Source: Telmatactis stephensoni
Lineage: Eukaryota; Cnidaria; Anthozoa; Actiniaria; Isophelliidae
Reading direction: 5' to 3'
DNA: 64,000 nt
Assembly (NCBI GenBank): GCA_029948255.1
Contig: JALIZF010001837.1
Coordinates: 821,501-885,500, forward strand
In this document: positions 23,272-35,763 of the stretch, piece after piece
Layout of the letters: every line of letters starts with the position of its first letter
How positions within the stretch are numbered: position 1 is the first letter of the stretch
Translations under genes and position numbers: made by a program
Notes under the pieces: generated by a model
Told to the model about the DNA's origin: nothing
Databases searched by the model: none
What the model saw: the letters and a program-made list of their open reading frames with translations, nothing else

Positions 23272-24101
23272 AGGTATTGGCACCTATTCTCGACCGGAAC
23301 CTATTCTCGGACACTACGCAAAAAAATTCTTAAAGAAGATATTTAGTAATGTTTGTCTTGTCTTCGTGTTTATTTCATTGTTGTTGTTAAATTGGTGTCG
23401 GCTGTCTTCGTAAAAATTCTGTTAATGCAAGATTTTTTACTTTAACCGTTTACCCACGTGCGTGTTCAACATTTGCAAATGTTGCACGAGAATTTTCGAT
23501 GTCAAAAAAATCGTTAAAATCCTGTGCGAAAATCAGTTTCATTGAAGTTTCCTCGCTCACGATCTCGAGCCAGCCATCTTGTATCCCATAGGGCTTTTCG
23601 ATCTCTTATTTTATTACATAACACCGCTTACCGATAACTCTTTTTAACGTGGTCTCAATCAGGTCTCCTGCACCTATTCTCGGACACCCATGAAACTCCG
23701 AAGCTCTCTAAATATTTTTGCTGTCGAACGCGCGCGCGCCGAAATTGAACTCAAACTTGCAGCTAGAAAAGCGCTAATGGCGCAAAAATGACACCAACGA
23801 TACAGAGGTCAAATAAACTATCTTTGTGGTATCGAAAAAAACTTTTTTGGTCGCTATTTTGACGTGATTTTAAGGCTGTCCGACAATAGGTTCACATGTC
23901 CGAGAATAGGTTCCGCTAGATCAGCTAAGTTGTTTACAAAAAATCTCGCCAAAATATACATTTCTTGAAATCAGTTAATTCATGAAAACACTTGAAAACT
24001 GTAGATAATCACCTCAGTGGTAAGTTTAAAATGTTAATCAATGAAGTCGCACAATATTATAAATAATCTTCTAAAGTGTCCGAGAATAGGTGCCAATACC
24101 T
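23272..24101. mobile_element. 830-bp palindromically organised unit with recurring CCTATTCTCGG motif
   Basis: Ends AGGTATTGGCACCTATTCTCG (23272-23292) and its perfect complement (24081-24101) form 21-bp inverted repeats. A second inverted pair (GGAACCTATTCTCGGACA at 23296-23313 and about 23898-23915) is nested inside. Motif copies lie at 23283, 23300 and 23673, and inverted at 23880 (imperfect), 23900 and 24080. No ORF of interest. Either a nonautonomous element nested in the Kolobok-like transposon or a subterminal array of its own. Confidence 0.55.
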
Positions 24102-24323
24102 TCTTTCTTTTTTATTCAATACTCTAGCTATATGGCCATGATTTTATCAGTTTAATTGGCCCAATGGACACATAAAAATTCTGTCAGAGTATGATGTATA
24201 GTATGTACAGTACATGCAGTCAACCTGGAAGCTACTTACTGCTTATGCTGTAATGATTCAGCATCATTCAATAAATATTCAATTTAAAAATTCAAGATAA
24301 ATGAAATGGTTAATTTACATAAT

Positions 24324-27300
24324 TTAGTGGCCATCAAAATATTCCGTTAATTTCAAAATTACATGCTTTGATTTTGTAACTCGTATTTTTCCATTGAAGG
24401 CTTCAGACAATAGATTCTTTATGCCATCATGATGGTTCCTTTGATGTGCAAGTTCCAAATGGAGAAACTTAAGACCTGAACCAGCAATTTTGGAAGCCAT
24501 GGATTTTGAAAGTACTCTTTGGTGAACAAGAACTTGAAGGGTATCCAAGTTGTTCTTCTTGACTTTATTGTGGTCTTGTTTTTCGAGTACCCACTGTGTG
24601 GTGAAAGAATGATTCATCAACTGTTGTCTTGTGATGTTGGAGGATTTTATTAATTTGGTCAAGGCTTTCACATCTTCCAAAGCATTGTGTGCATTGTATT
24701 CTACCTGAAGTATTTCCTTTACCAGCGACTCTTCCTTGTAGCTCTTACGACCTGGATATATTTCCTTCAAGAGAGAAAGAGTGTCTACAAAGCCTGCCAC
24801 CACATCAGAAAATCTGTTAGACAAAGCATGGTTATTCAAGGATATTGTTAAGTAACGACAATCAAAGGATTTTACATTATGTCCAACAAGAAGCAATAAT
24901 GCATTCTTATCACTGATATCTCCTAGCCATTTCAAGAAGCTATTTAGGCCTATTTCAGGTGTTACTGATGGAACAGGATTCCCCTTATACAGCATTTGGC
25001 CATCTATAATCTTTAGGTTTGTAACTTTTGATGCCCCTGGTGATATTTGCTTTTGTGGCATAATGTAGACATTAAATTCTTGTCTTTGATCATCTGATAG
25101 GGTTGCAGAAAGTTGAATGATTTCATCATCACCAGCTACACACAAAAAAGTAGAATAACAAAAATGTTAAAAATTGCTGAATGATGGTGTATACGAATGT
25201 TTGTAACTGATCAAATATTTTACAGAAGTTTTTGATTACCCAGTCCAGTTGTTTCTATATCAAAGAATACCATTTTGTAGTCCTCTGATTGCAATTTTGT
25301 AACGTGCTGTATTGGAGGCTCAACCAAACATTCAGGTATTTGCAATTCATTGATGTTTTCTAAATCTATATTGCTTTGATATTTGATTCCTTCTCTTGTT
25401 TCCACCTAAGATTTAATTGTCAGTAATATAGTTTATGAAATTTAGGAAATGGAAGTATGCATGGAGTGTTTGAATTGAATGTTCATGTAATGTGCATGTA
25501 TACTATAGCTATAAAGTTGATAGTTATTATCAAGTATGTACTGTTTTGTGTTATTAGTTATATTTTTTTAATTTCAATAAGTAGCATGTTTATATTCTGT
25601 TTTTGCTCTTTTCATTCACCTGACTGGTTTTACAACAACGGTTGTTCTTCAGCTCTAATCTTCTTCTCTTGTGTTCTATTGTCTGTTCCTTAGATTTTCT
25701 TTTTTTGGCCTTTGCATCTCTTTTCAGGGCAGTTGATAATGTTACTCTGCCAGGACTTAAACCATTTTCCTTATTGACCTATGTATATTTAGAGCAGCAA
25801 TGATAGGAATTATATTTATTTTATTTACTAAGTAGGGCAAGTGGATAGTCAAGATTTTTTTTGTGTGTGTTTTAATTAATTGCAAAAAAGAATAAATAGT
25901 CAAACACAAATATTGAATATTGGATAGAGTCCAGGAATAGAGTGATTACAAAAAATGTGAACTGAGGACAACCTTTTTTTAAATAGGTATATATTTTTAG
26001 TGAAATTGATGATAGAAACCCCATTTTGAACATTACAAAATGTCTGATAAATATATGTTTTTTTATAGATTAAGTAGCAATAAATTGTTGATAGGTACTT
26101 CCAAAATGACAACATCCTAAGTGACTTTTTGGATGATTTATAAGAACAAAATGCAATTGTTATACTCATTTCTGAGCATATATATCAATGTCCAGCCATC
26201 AAAAATATAAAGATTTCGTGAAAAAAATATATATATATTATATATATATATATTTGGAAATCTCTTAGGGCATTTTCATTTTGAAACTTTCAGTAATAAT
26301 TAGTTTTAAACTTCACAAACTTGCCTCACAAATGTAACTGTGGCCTTTGTTTTTTTGGGAAACAGCTGCACCAACTCTATAGCTGAGACTCTCAGACCCA
26401 CTATAGTATCTGTTTTTTGGAGCTTTACTGGCTACAGTATTATTGAGCGATTCATTGGCGAGTGTATTTCCACAAGGAGAAAGCTTTTCAGCATTATTGA
26501 TGTAGACTTGTAGTAAATCTTTCAGGTTTTCTTTCAAACAGATATTGCTCAAGCATTTCCCATAAGGCAGATCCTTGTGTTTGTAAGTGTCTGGTGAGAG
26601 ATGGTATTTACACCAGTTTCCACATTTTTGATGGTTTCCAAATATGTGATCAGGTATGTTTAGTAGACTCCTTTTTAACCCCTCCATGTTGTTTTTGTTT
26701 TGGGCCAATGCTTTGCCAAAGCATCTTTGAATGTACTTAATAACTTTAGAATTCAGCTCTTTGTACTTATCTTTTATAGCATATAGAGCATTGCCTGTTT
26801 GTATATAAAAACAAAATTTTCTGTGTTAATTAAGGACTGCATTGCAATACAGGAAGAAGATTTTTTCCCTCTAATTCAGAGTGATAGTCTGAATATTTTA
26901 GAAAACCTTAGTTTCATGATTACAACACTAAATTCAAATGGGTGTACGGAGACTGATCTCCTTAGAAATTTGAAATAAAAATATTGCATTACAATAATGA
27001 AATTGATATAAACAATAACATTTAGCATTCAATTGTACTTTGTAATGAATATTTACCTAGACTTTTTTTTGTATGATTAGTGTCACTGATCTTTTTTATG
27101 TCATGTTCTATATCACTTTTTATTTTTGACATAGTTGCACTGTCATCATCCATAATGATGGTTCCTATTTCAGCTTTTGAAGTGTCGCTTTCATTAATGA
27201 GTTGTACTGCCAAGTCTGCCTCCATTGCTTTAGAACTGCCTGTATGATAATAATAATGTAAGACATATACACAACTGTCTTTACTGTGAGAATGTTGTTG

Positions 27301-29207
27301 AACATAATGTGTTCCCAATATTCCCATAATGTGTTCCCAATATACTACCTGACCAGTTTTGTCTACAGTCATGATCTCTTGGTTTTTGTTTTTTTGATTG
27401 GGCATTCTTGCAAACACGGCAGGAAAGAATTCGTGTGCCATAGCCAGTTACTTTTCCAGTTTCCTGTCCAATTAGGCATCCATGACCTTTTGATAATACA
27501 AAATTTAAACCTCAATTACTTTCAGCATTGATACCATCCATATAGTAATGAGATGGATGATTGCTACAATTGTATCTACCTGACTTGCTGTTATAAGCCC
27601 TGCCTGAACTCCTCCTTTGCCACCCCATATCATAGGCAACAGTTAGGTTGACTTTTCCTGATGTACTATTTGAAATACTACAAAGGGTTACAATTGACTT
27701 ATTTTCAAGTGATACTGACAACTATTTCCAATCTGAGAAATAAATATAACTACTTTACAAAAACAACCTATTCTGATATAAACTAACATGATACTATAAA
27801 TCTGTATAGAGTAAATATTGAATTTGTGTATAGACCCGAAATAGATAGAGAACAAACAATAAAAGAGTGATGGCACTTATCTGTGAAACAAAATCTAATA
27901 GTCATTGTCTAAATAGTCAAATCAAAACAAAAGAAAACAATAGAAATAGTGTCTACTAATGTCTGTTAAACTACTACCTATTTCACGGATTAAGTGCCAA
28001 TTCTAAGTGCCATCACTCTATTACGATTGGCATGATTTACTTAGCTCTATTTTCTACTATTTATGATGAACGCTTTTAGTGTTTTTACTTTATTATATTG
28101 TTGAGTTATAAACTTTGCTGGCTGCAGCAATTTGGTTAAATTTTTGTTATATATAATTTGACTTTAAATTTATTTTTTACATTATAAGATGAATTCTGAC
28201 TGGCATAATAGCATTAAAGGGTTAATCCAAAGTGAAAATTCAAATGACACTTTGAAGAAATAGTTGTTATCAGCACTTTTTTCCTATCGTTGTGTGAGTT
28301 CACGATCGAGCAACCTGATTTGCATTTATGCTAATGATTTGCAAAATGTAAACAAATGTACATTTTTATTATAATCGCACTTTCGCTTCAATTTTACGAT
28401 ATTAATAAGAAGTATTTCTGGATTAGACCTTATTTGTTTTTCTAACCTTGAGGTTGAATTATCACTTGTAGTCTTTTGAATAATTTCCTCCTCCAGAGCA
28501 GTTTCGCACGATCTTTTCGCTACCGTCTCCATTCCAACTCCAGCTTCCCTTTCTCTTGCTTTCAGTGTTTTATGGTGAATTGTCGGAATGTTTAAGACAG
28601 ACATAAAGCTGTTGATGTGCCTTTCCCCCATTCCACTGTGAATCATACCTTTATTTGACGATTGAAAACATTCAAAATAACTAATTAGATTTTTTATTTT
28701 TGCGGCGCGCGTGCAAAACAAAATTAGCGAGAATATGCAAATTTTACTTCAAGTGTCGGCATTTAGGTTTGTGCTAAATATTTCGCAAACAATCGATTTT
28801 CTTTTGGTGTTATATAATTGATTGTTTTTACCTGTTGCTGCTTTAGTGTTGACATCGTATATCTGGACTCCTCTGCTTCCTGAACTGCGATGAATTTTGC
28901 CGGTACTGACACTATTCAAAACACCACACTCGCACTCGATATACAAAAGGCTCCCGAAACCATAAATTTTTTCATCGACGATCCGATTCAAACTCAGTAT
29001 ATTTCCACAGTCTTCACATGCTTCAAGATCTTTAGCTAAACAATTTAGCTCGACAATCCGTCGTCCACTGAACCACGAAGCGCTATTTTCTTTAGACGCT
29101 TTTCTGCTCTCTTTTCTAAGTTTTGAAACTTTATCGAGTCGCGCTAACGCTTTCTTTTTGGTAAATTTGCCATTTCTAGAGGAACGCTCAACACTGTTGT
29201 ACTTCAT
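24324..29207 (-). CDS. Kolobok/Mutator-like transposase fused to DEDDh 3'-5' exonuclease
   Basis: Nine exons (in transcript order 29207-28832, 28648-28447, 27677-27580, 27486-27349, 27239-27057, 26794-26325, 25778-25620, 25405-25240, 25135-24324) join in frame to 867 residues. Exon 1 starts at ATG 29207 and encodes a Cys4-type zinc ribbon (CEDCG and CECG). The transposase core follows: HSGMGERHINSFMSVLNIP, YDMGWQRRSSGRAYNSKSG, GHGCLIGQETGKVTGYGTR, DHDCRQNWSGSSKAMEADLA, MDDDSA, HIFGNHQKCGNWC, KAPKNRYYSGSESL. The C-terminal ~280 residues are an exonuclease with Exo I FDIETTGL, Exo II GHNVKSFD and Exo III YNAHNALEDVKAL. Intron 6 uses a GC-AG border (GAG/gcaagt at 26325/26324); using GT there breaks the frame. 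The exon 2 acceptor (28649) is the least certain. The protein presumably excises and inserts its own element; the role of the nuclease is unknown. Confidence 0.8.
25830..26320. other. AT-rich transposon intron with AT microsatellite
   Basis: Most of the 25779-26324 intron. It has a TATATA run at about 26228-26252 and no exon. Confidence 0.6.
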
Positions 29208-29369
29208 TTCTTATTTCTACATTTTTTTGGCTTTTTAAATACCACTGAGTGCGAAAACATTTCATTTTCCTCACATGTATCGACACGCCAGACTGTCACG
29301 CTATTCGTCACGCCAAGTGGCTGTGGCATGCGCGGAAAAGCTGCGCGTGAGCAATACCCGCGAACGTCC

Positions 29370-29701
29370 TTAATTACCGTGTCCTTAATTACGAAACTCC
29401 ATATAAACGCTCTGTAAAATTGTCTCGGGGGGAGGGCTGTCTCGGGTACCCTAGACAACTTTTCCCGTGGGGCCACCAAAACAAAAGAAGTCAGCCAGCT
29501 TAACCGGACCAGCCCGCGGTTCACATATAATGAGGCCCTAACAAGGCTTGTCTTTCCACTATAGAGTGATTTGAATCGAGCGAGAAACTTAAAGCGATTT
29601 AATTAGTTCTATTGACCATTTATTTCACAAGTGTCTATATATGTCAATGTCTTTGTCATTTTTTCGTGTTCCTATCAGGGCATTATTTCCCAGCTACATG
29701 T
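29370..29701. other. MRPS7 3' UTR and short spacer to the transposon
   Basis: On the minus strand, AATAAA (29619-29624) lies about 80 bp after the MRPS7 stop. The TTAA element ends only about 330 bp from that stop codon. Confidence 0.5.
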
Positions 29702-32700
29702 TTACCACCAGCGGTAATGAGCAAACGCTCGGTTAGCTTCTGCTGTTTTGTGTAAGTCCTGCTTCTTCTTAATAGCCTTACCCTAGAATCATACAAATGC
29801 CGTTTCGTCAGTCATAATTCACTGCTGGTAGATGCATGAGGGGAGGAGAGGGAAAGGCCACGTACCTTTTTGATTACTTGACATGTTGCACACGTTCTAC
29901 GGTAATACTTAGCAACGAATAATGTGATCTTAAATCTCACCACGGGCAAATTACAAAAGCACGTGATACTTTGTAGTTTGAAAAGTGGCACTTAGATCTA
30001 CGTTGACGGGAGGGAGAATAAACTGAGTAAGCAAGCAAAGCAGACACCCCTTTTCCTATAGGCGACGGTTAAGCAAAGGCAAAAGTGGGTTCTGACAGCA
30101 GGGAAAAAGGCAAAGGGGAGAAGTATAATTGCCCTATCGCATAATGACGTCACACCAAAACATCCTATTGTTTTGACGCTAAGGATTATGGTCGCCAGAG
30201 GGGATCAGAGTGATTGCATATCAAATAAAATGCAGATGAGCAATCACTGATACATGATATATATCAAAACTCGATACATTGAAGTTCTACTTCGAAAAGG
30301 AATATTAATAGGTCCCAATTTCCACTGTTTCTGAGCATCTATCCCCAATGTAAACAAACTGTGACGTCATTATGCGATAGGGCAATTGGATTCTAAAGAC
30401 TAGGCTACTTCGAATTCGTAACTCCACTTTTGGGGGTTTTATCTGAAGAGCGGGTTTCGTGTACTACCGGGCTTGAGTGGAGGGATAGGTCACCTATTTT
30501 CCCACTTGACTCAATCCCCCTCGCGATTAAAACACCAGCACAGGGAACCCGCTCCTTAGATAAACCAAAGTAGCTACCTACTGAAGAGAGAGCCACAGTA
30601 CAAGGACTTATGAAGGAGACTAAAATTAATGCTTATGTAGCCCATACTACATCCCTTCATCCGTTAAGTCCCCTCCATGTGGCATATAACAGTATAACTG
30701 AAGTCTCAGATTATTGTCAGGTTGCCAGTATTGTCTATTGAGGGATTCTACATTGATAACCCTGGCCGAGACTGCACTGATAAAATGTTTATTTCAGTGC
30801 CCTTGCGCACTAATAGTCCAGTTTCCAGTTACTAGAGACCGCTGAGCTTCCTGACAAAAGGCGCATTTATACAGGGTTAGCCTCCTTTTCAAGAAAGACC
30901 CATGGGAGTAAACTCGATTTTTTTCTGTTCTTAACAAAACAAAACAAAAAAATCGCGTTTACTCCCATGGGTCTTTCTTGAAAAGGAGGCCAACCCTGTA
31001 TAAATGCGCCTTTTGTCACTCAGGAAGCTCAGCAGTCTCTAGTAACAGGAAACTGGACTATTGGGGGACACTATATGCTGTCCTACGTCCACTACCACTG
31101 CATTATAATATTCTGTATACACAATTCTCAGTAAACTACAGTGTAGTTTATTTTTAATGAGAAAAACTGGCACCCAAGCAGAAATACCCTGGAAGCACGG
31201 GAGCTACATGTAGAGGTCCAACTTACAAGACTGCTCCATCCGAGAATCAACTTAGGGCCAGACCCTAGCTCTCACTGCTCGTACTGTACACCTTTGCTTG
31301 CAAAATGAGATGGGAAGGCCAGAGAACAATTTCCTGCCCAATGGTATGTCCCATATAGCCAGTATATGAGAGGAGCCCTCCGCTCCCGTATGATATATTC
31401 TATACTACATTCTAAATTCAAACAATACCTCATTATTGTAGGCATCTAATAACTCTTTTGCAAGTTTTTCATACATTCTAGCATTTTTTGATCCAGTTGG
31501 TTTCCTTGCTGCTTCAATGATCCACTTTATTGCAAAGAACTGTCGACGATTTGGTCGTAGAGGTGAGGGGACCTAAAGAAATAAGAATTCTAAATACCAC
31601 ATTATTTAGGAGAATGGTTAGTGCCTTATTGCTTCTAATTTTCTCTGAACTTAATCTTCGCGAATTCCGTGTTGACCCGTGTTTAAAAAATAAAAAATTA
31701 AAGGCCCGCGATAAAATGTTCACGCAAAAATTATAGACGCGAAATGTGATTCACATACCTTTCTTGTTATCAAGAATACTTTATAAATATTTTGCTGCCA
31801 AAATGGCGTCATTTTCATTGAAGATGAAATAACTTTGAGGGCTTATAAAATCGTCAATATTTATCCTAGACTTTGGAATAGTGTATTTTAGATGGTGAAT
31901 ATTATAAAAAAAGAATAAAAAAAATTCGCTTCATATGCACTTTAATATGGTTTTGTTATATATCATTGTAAAATATAGATATGTACAATCAACACCTGTA
32001 TCGGTTTGTTAATGCATCTTATATATGCATTTTTTGCGAAATCTATTTCCTTTTGGTGCAATTTTCTGACAAATCGCGAATCTTGGTCTCACGAAATGTG
32101 CCCACTTAGTTTTGCGAAATTTTAAAGCTTAAAATTTGATATTAAAAGTGGCCGTGAATGTAAGTAACAATAAAGGTACTTGGTCTTGCAAGCTAGATGG
32201 TCATGGTTAAATTCCACTTCATGATTTTCACGTCCTGGTTTATTACATAGTTTCTTGGAAATGAAATACCTGGTACACCCGTCCTGCTTTTCTCAATGGA
32301 ATACAACCAACTACAGGTTTAACATTCTCTACTGCTTGGTGGAAGATAACCACTGGGTCTATTTGTACAGATTCGGGTTCTTTAGAGTTGTTTTGACTAC
32401 AGACAAATACAAACTGTTTGTTAACAAATAGAATCCATTTTCCCATTAGTCTGTACTCTTGAAATGCATAGATGTAGTGAGAACCAAAAAGTACACCATG
32501 AGATAAAGTTGAGTGGTGTGATTGCTGTTCTCACCACATTTTGACATCTTCTTTGCATCTAGATTAGAGTACAGACTCACAAGAAAATATAATTTACTTC
32601 CTTTATATATTTATTAAAGCATTTCAACCAATCAGAGATTGCATAAGATGTTGTGATGCCATCTGTGTATGTACATGTTCTGTAATCACAGTTTTTGACC

Positions 32701-35700
32701 AATCAGAGTGTGTAATAATATACTTAAGCAATATCAAAACGCGCACGCATGTCTCTGTTCTGTGATATAAACACGATGGAAGATGTAGAGCAAGAGAAAA
32801 GCAAGATTAGGAACACGAGGCGTAGCCGAGTGTTTCTCTTGCTTTTCGAGTGCTCTACATCTTCCAGAGTACCACCTCCTCTTGTACCACATCTTCCAGA
32901 GTGTTTATATCACAGTACAGAGACATAAGCGATCATTTTATATTGCTTTTATAAAATATTTTTGACGTTTTTTGAGCCAGCCATGTCTCTGTCCTCTGAT
33001 ATAAACATGGTAGCCAGCCAATCAGTGCACGCGCTATATCTCAAATATTTTATAACAATCATTATATAAAAAGTTCTGTAAGAGCTAATTAATTACTTTT
33101 CTAGAACCACACTTTCATCTTAAATGCACTTACTTTTCAAGTTGTTTCTGTTTTATAAGTTGTAATGCCTGGAATAGGTAATCACATAGATAATATTAGA
33201 CTTTTGTAGGTACAGGTATAGTTTCTTGAATGTGACTTTCACTGCAAATGTCAAATCTAGGTAATGTTTAGCAATGTGCAATTTAGTCCACAGTTGCAAA
33301 GCACTTTAATTTGGATATTTAAGTCCAGAAAAATCTAGCAATTGTAATTTTAAATTTCTGTTGCTAATTAGTTTCATTTTTTGTAAAGAATACACAAAAA
33401 CAGATTGCACAAACTGGTACACACTTACATCATTAAATATCTTTCTTGATGTTGACTTTTTACCATCCCACATCATGCAGTTAATGAATTTGCTATAAAT
33501 GAAAACAATTCATGACTTTCATAAAAGATAATCACTGATTTATATTTAATATTTAGTATTAGAATGCATTATTAACTAATTTGTGCGTGTACACATATGG
33601 AAAAGTGCATCATCCTGACATACAGTAATTCAGTAAATACTACAATAGGCCATATGCACCAACAGGTCACGTAACCCAAACTCCCCTAAATCAAGTGGCA
33701 CCATTAAAATACACGCCAGAAATAGAAAGAGCACCATGATATTAGTAAAAGTGGAAAGTTTATTATAAGCTCATAAGATGTAATACAGGAGAAATGACAG
33801 TAAATTTAAGTTTGAATATTTTCTTAAGATTTGTTTTGGAAGAACAAGTTGGATGGCAAGCTTCAACATGCTTTTTGGAACAATCTTATGAAAATATCTA
33901 AATAAATCTTAAATTTGCTGTCATTTTTTCTCTAATTCATCTTATAAACCAAAACACTGCTGCATTTCTATCGAGAGAGCGGGATAATATATAATTTTTC
34001 AACAAAATATGCTACAAATTTCTCAAATTATCAGTCGGCCAAATCTAATTAAGTAAAATAATGGGTTAAAACACTATAAGTGAAAGTCTTAAAACCAAAT
34101 ATAAGCATATTGAAGCTGTTAACTTAATCAGTGTCCTTACTTTGATAGCTCATCATCAAAAGCAGACTGTGATCTGTGTGAATCTGCAGCTTTGGGGATT
34201 TTTAAACTGTCTTCAGATTCTGTGCTGTAAATAAATGAGAACAATTACCATCAAAATATGTCTTTATAATATGAACTTGACCATATTTCATACTATTTGC
34301 ATAGAAACAATACTAAGTCAGCTAAACAAGGTGAAATAGAAATGCCCAAGAAATATAAACGTCCGAGTTTTACATTTTATTACAACTTAGATCCACAGTT
34401 ATAAGATGTTCTTTGGAGTTGCCTTAATCCTTTGAAAAAGACCACATTTCATACTTTACTCACTTCTAGCAACCTTGCATGCATTCAACCTGGATCGCAT
34501 TTGTCTTGGATCACTCTCAAATCGATCTTAGACCACCCTCTAAAGCGAGACAACTTAGATCGATCTCATATTGATTTAGAAAAATGATGAGCGTTCACAC
34601 TGAGATTGCTTCAAGGTAGATTCCAGGGGGGTGGGGGGTGAGGGGGGGGGGGGGGGGGGGGGAGAATACCAGAGACATAGCTGGTACCTTTTAGATTCTG
34701 ATTTGACACTGCATACATGTAACAAGATTTTTAAAGAGAACTTAGTATTTGATACTAACTAAGACATTACAGTGAGTAACTTTTTTTGCAGTGGCCTCCT
34801 CAGTTATGCCAGACTCCACCAAAACAAATTAATGCAAACAATACATGTATGTTGTTCTTACCAATTAAAGGTGGTGCCATGTAAATTGATATGTAATCAA
34901 ATGGGCCCAGTCCCCCTCCCTTCCCTTCCTCCCTGCCCACCCTCTCCCTTCAAGAGCTAGCCAAGCATGTTATTATATGTAGAAAATCCACAACCTAGAA
35001 ACATTCAAACATCCATAAATTATGATATGCACTTACATGATCTTTGACAAATCTGGTATATTGCTTTTATTGAAATTTGTTTGATCTTCTGTTACTATCG
35101 ACGAGAGATGTTGGTGTTCCACTTTACCAGAAACTGATGACAAACTTGATGTTCGAATGGTGGAATGCATACTGCCAGTTTAACAAAATTGACTTTAAAT
35201 TGACTTTAATCAGTACAATTACAAATAATATTAATGAGCTACAAAATTAACATTTTACATTACGCTTGAAAATGAGACATAAACGTTACATTTGTCAGTG
35301 TAAATGGAGATTTTGCTTCATAATAGAGAAGCAAACAAGAACAAAAACAAAAAACTAAGTTATATGACATTTCAAAAATCAAGTTCAAGTGAACTGAAAG
35401 AGAAGTACATAGTACTACGTACAAAATACACGTAGAAAGTGACGGATAAAAGTAAGTAATAAAAGTAAGCTTCAAAATATAAAACATTTACAAATGATTG
35501 CAGCACAAAGGTGTAAAAGAAGAAGAAAAGAGAAAAGAAAAGAAGAAAAGAAAAGAAGGGGACCATAAATCTGACAACACGAGTGATCACAGAAATCTAC
35601 GAAAAGTAAAGGCAAGGAATTGAATTAACAAGAATTACCTCGACAGTACAGGTAGAACATTTCTGGTAGTGTCCAAGTGACATCGCTTGAAGATAAAGAT

Positions 35701-35763
35701 AAGAAACGGATTATTTATACGAAGACTTGTCGACCACAAAATTCTGGTCAATTTAGCCGCCAT
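29702..35763 (-). CDS. MRPS7: Mitochondrial small-subunit ribosomal protein uS7m
   Basis: Seven exons (35763-35639, 35171-35037, 34224-34141, 33492-33429, 32413-32270, 31572-31429, 29782-29702) join in frame to 258 residues, close to the roughly 240 of human MRPS7. The N-terminus (MAAKLTRILWSTSLR) is basic and hydrophobic without acids, as in mitochondrial targeting sequences. Core uS7 motifs are NKFINCMMWDGKKS, DPVVIFHQAVENVKP, PLRKAGRVYQ, RRQFFAIKWIIEAARK, and the terminal HKTAEANRAFAHYRWW. The protein binds the 3' domain of 12S rRNA at the mitoribosome decoding region. All splice borders are GT-AG. Intron 6 holds two foldback elements and intron 4 several more. It is transcribed divergently from MSH4. 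Confidence 0.9.
30128..30386. mobile_element. MITE in MRPS7 intron 6, 259 bp
   Basis: Perfect 27-bp terminal inverted repeats (ATTGCCCTATCGCATAATG then ACGTCACA, and complement) enclose noncoding sequence. Confidence 0.75.
30796..31072. mobile_element. Long foldback element in MRPS7 intron 6
   Basis: Arms of about 120 bp pair almost throughout. AATAGTCCAGTTTCC, CTGACAAAAGGCGCATTTAT and AAGACCCATGGGAGTAAAC recur inverted, around a loop at about 30920-30950. A related end sequence (GCGCACTAATTGGGGGACAC) appears at about 51988-52008. Confidence 0.8.
32432..32600. mobile_element. Diverged foldback MITE related to 20251-20405
   Basis: Shares GTTCTCACCACATTTTGAC and ATTAGAGTACAGACTCAC with the earlier copy and retains a degraded palindrome (GTCTGTACTCT..GCAT on the left arm). 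Lies directly upstream of MRPS7 exon 5 in intron 4. Confidence 0.6.
32748..32935. mobile_element. Foldback MITE, GATATAAACACGATGG family, copy 1
   Basis: GTCTCTGTTCTGTGATATAA and GATGTAGAGCAAGAGAAAAG on the left are inverted on the right (TTTATATCACAGTACAGAGAC, CTTTTCGAGTGCTCTACATC). Related copies lie at 50919-51075 and 51190-51600. Confidence 0.7.
33660..33975. mobile_element. Foldback MITE in MRPS7 intron 3
   Basis: Inner arms at 33773-33832 and 33880-33943 are inverted repeats (ATAAGATG, GACAGTAAATTTAAG and complement). Outer sequence AGGTCACGTAACC and CCTAAATCAAG resembles the element at 59790-60190. Confidence 0.6.
34626..34662. repeat. G-rich tract
   Basis: Runs of G up to about 22 in MRPS7 intron 2. 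Capable in principle of forming a quadruplex; length may be unreliable in assembly. Similar G runs are at 41935-41948, 48506-48524 and 53571-53587 in MSH4 introns. Confidence 0.8.

Larger units (their letters stand above)
22438..29369 (-). mobile_element. TTAA-flanked Kolobok-like DNA transposon, 6,932 bp
   Basis: Termini GGACGTTCGCGGG at 22438-22450 and CCCGCGAACGTCC at 29357-29369 are perfect inverted repeats. Both are immediately flanked by TTAA (22434-22437 and 29370-29373), the duplication used by Kolobok and piggyBac elements. Inside is one nine-exon minus-strand gene (24324-29207) with a Mutator/Kolobok-type transposase core, so Kolobok fits better than piggyBac. The gene is intact in every exon, so the element looks autonomous. 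About 1.9 kb of noncoding sequence lies between the gene and the left end, including the 23272-24101 palindromic unit. Confidence 0.8.

Noticed and set aside
22438..29369. piggyBac element
   Set aside because: TTAA flanks fit, but the protein has Mutator/Kolobok-type motifs and none of those of piggyBac transposases.
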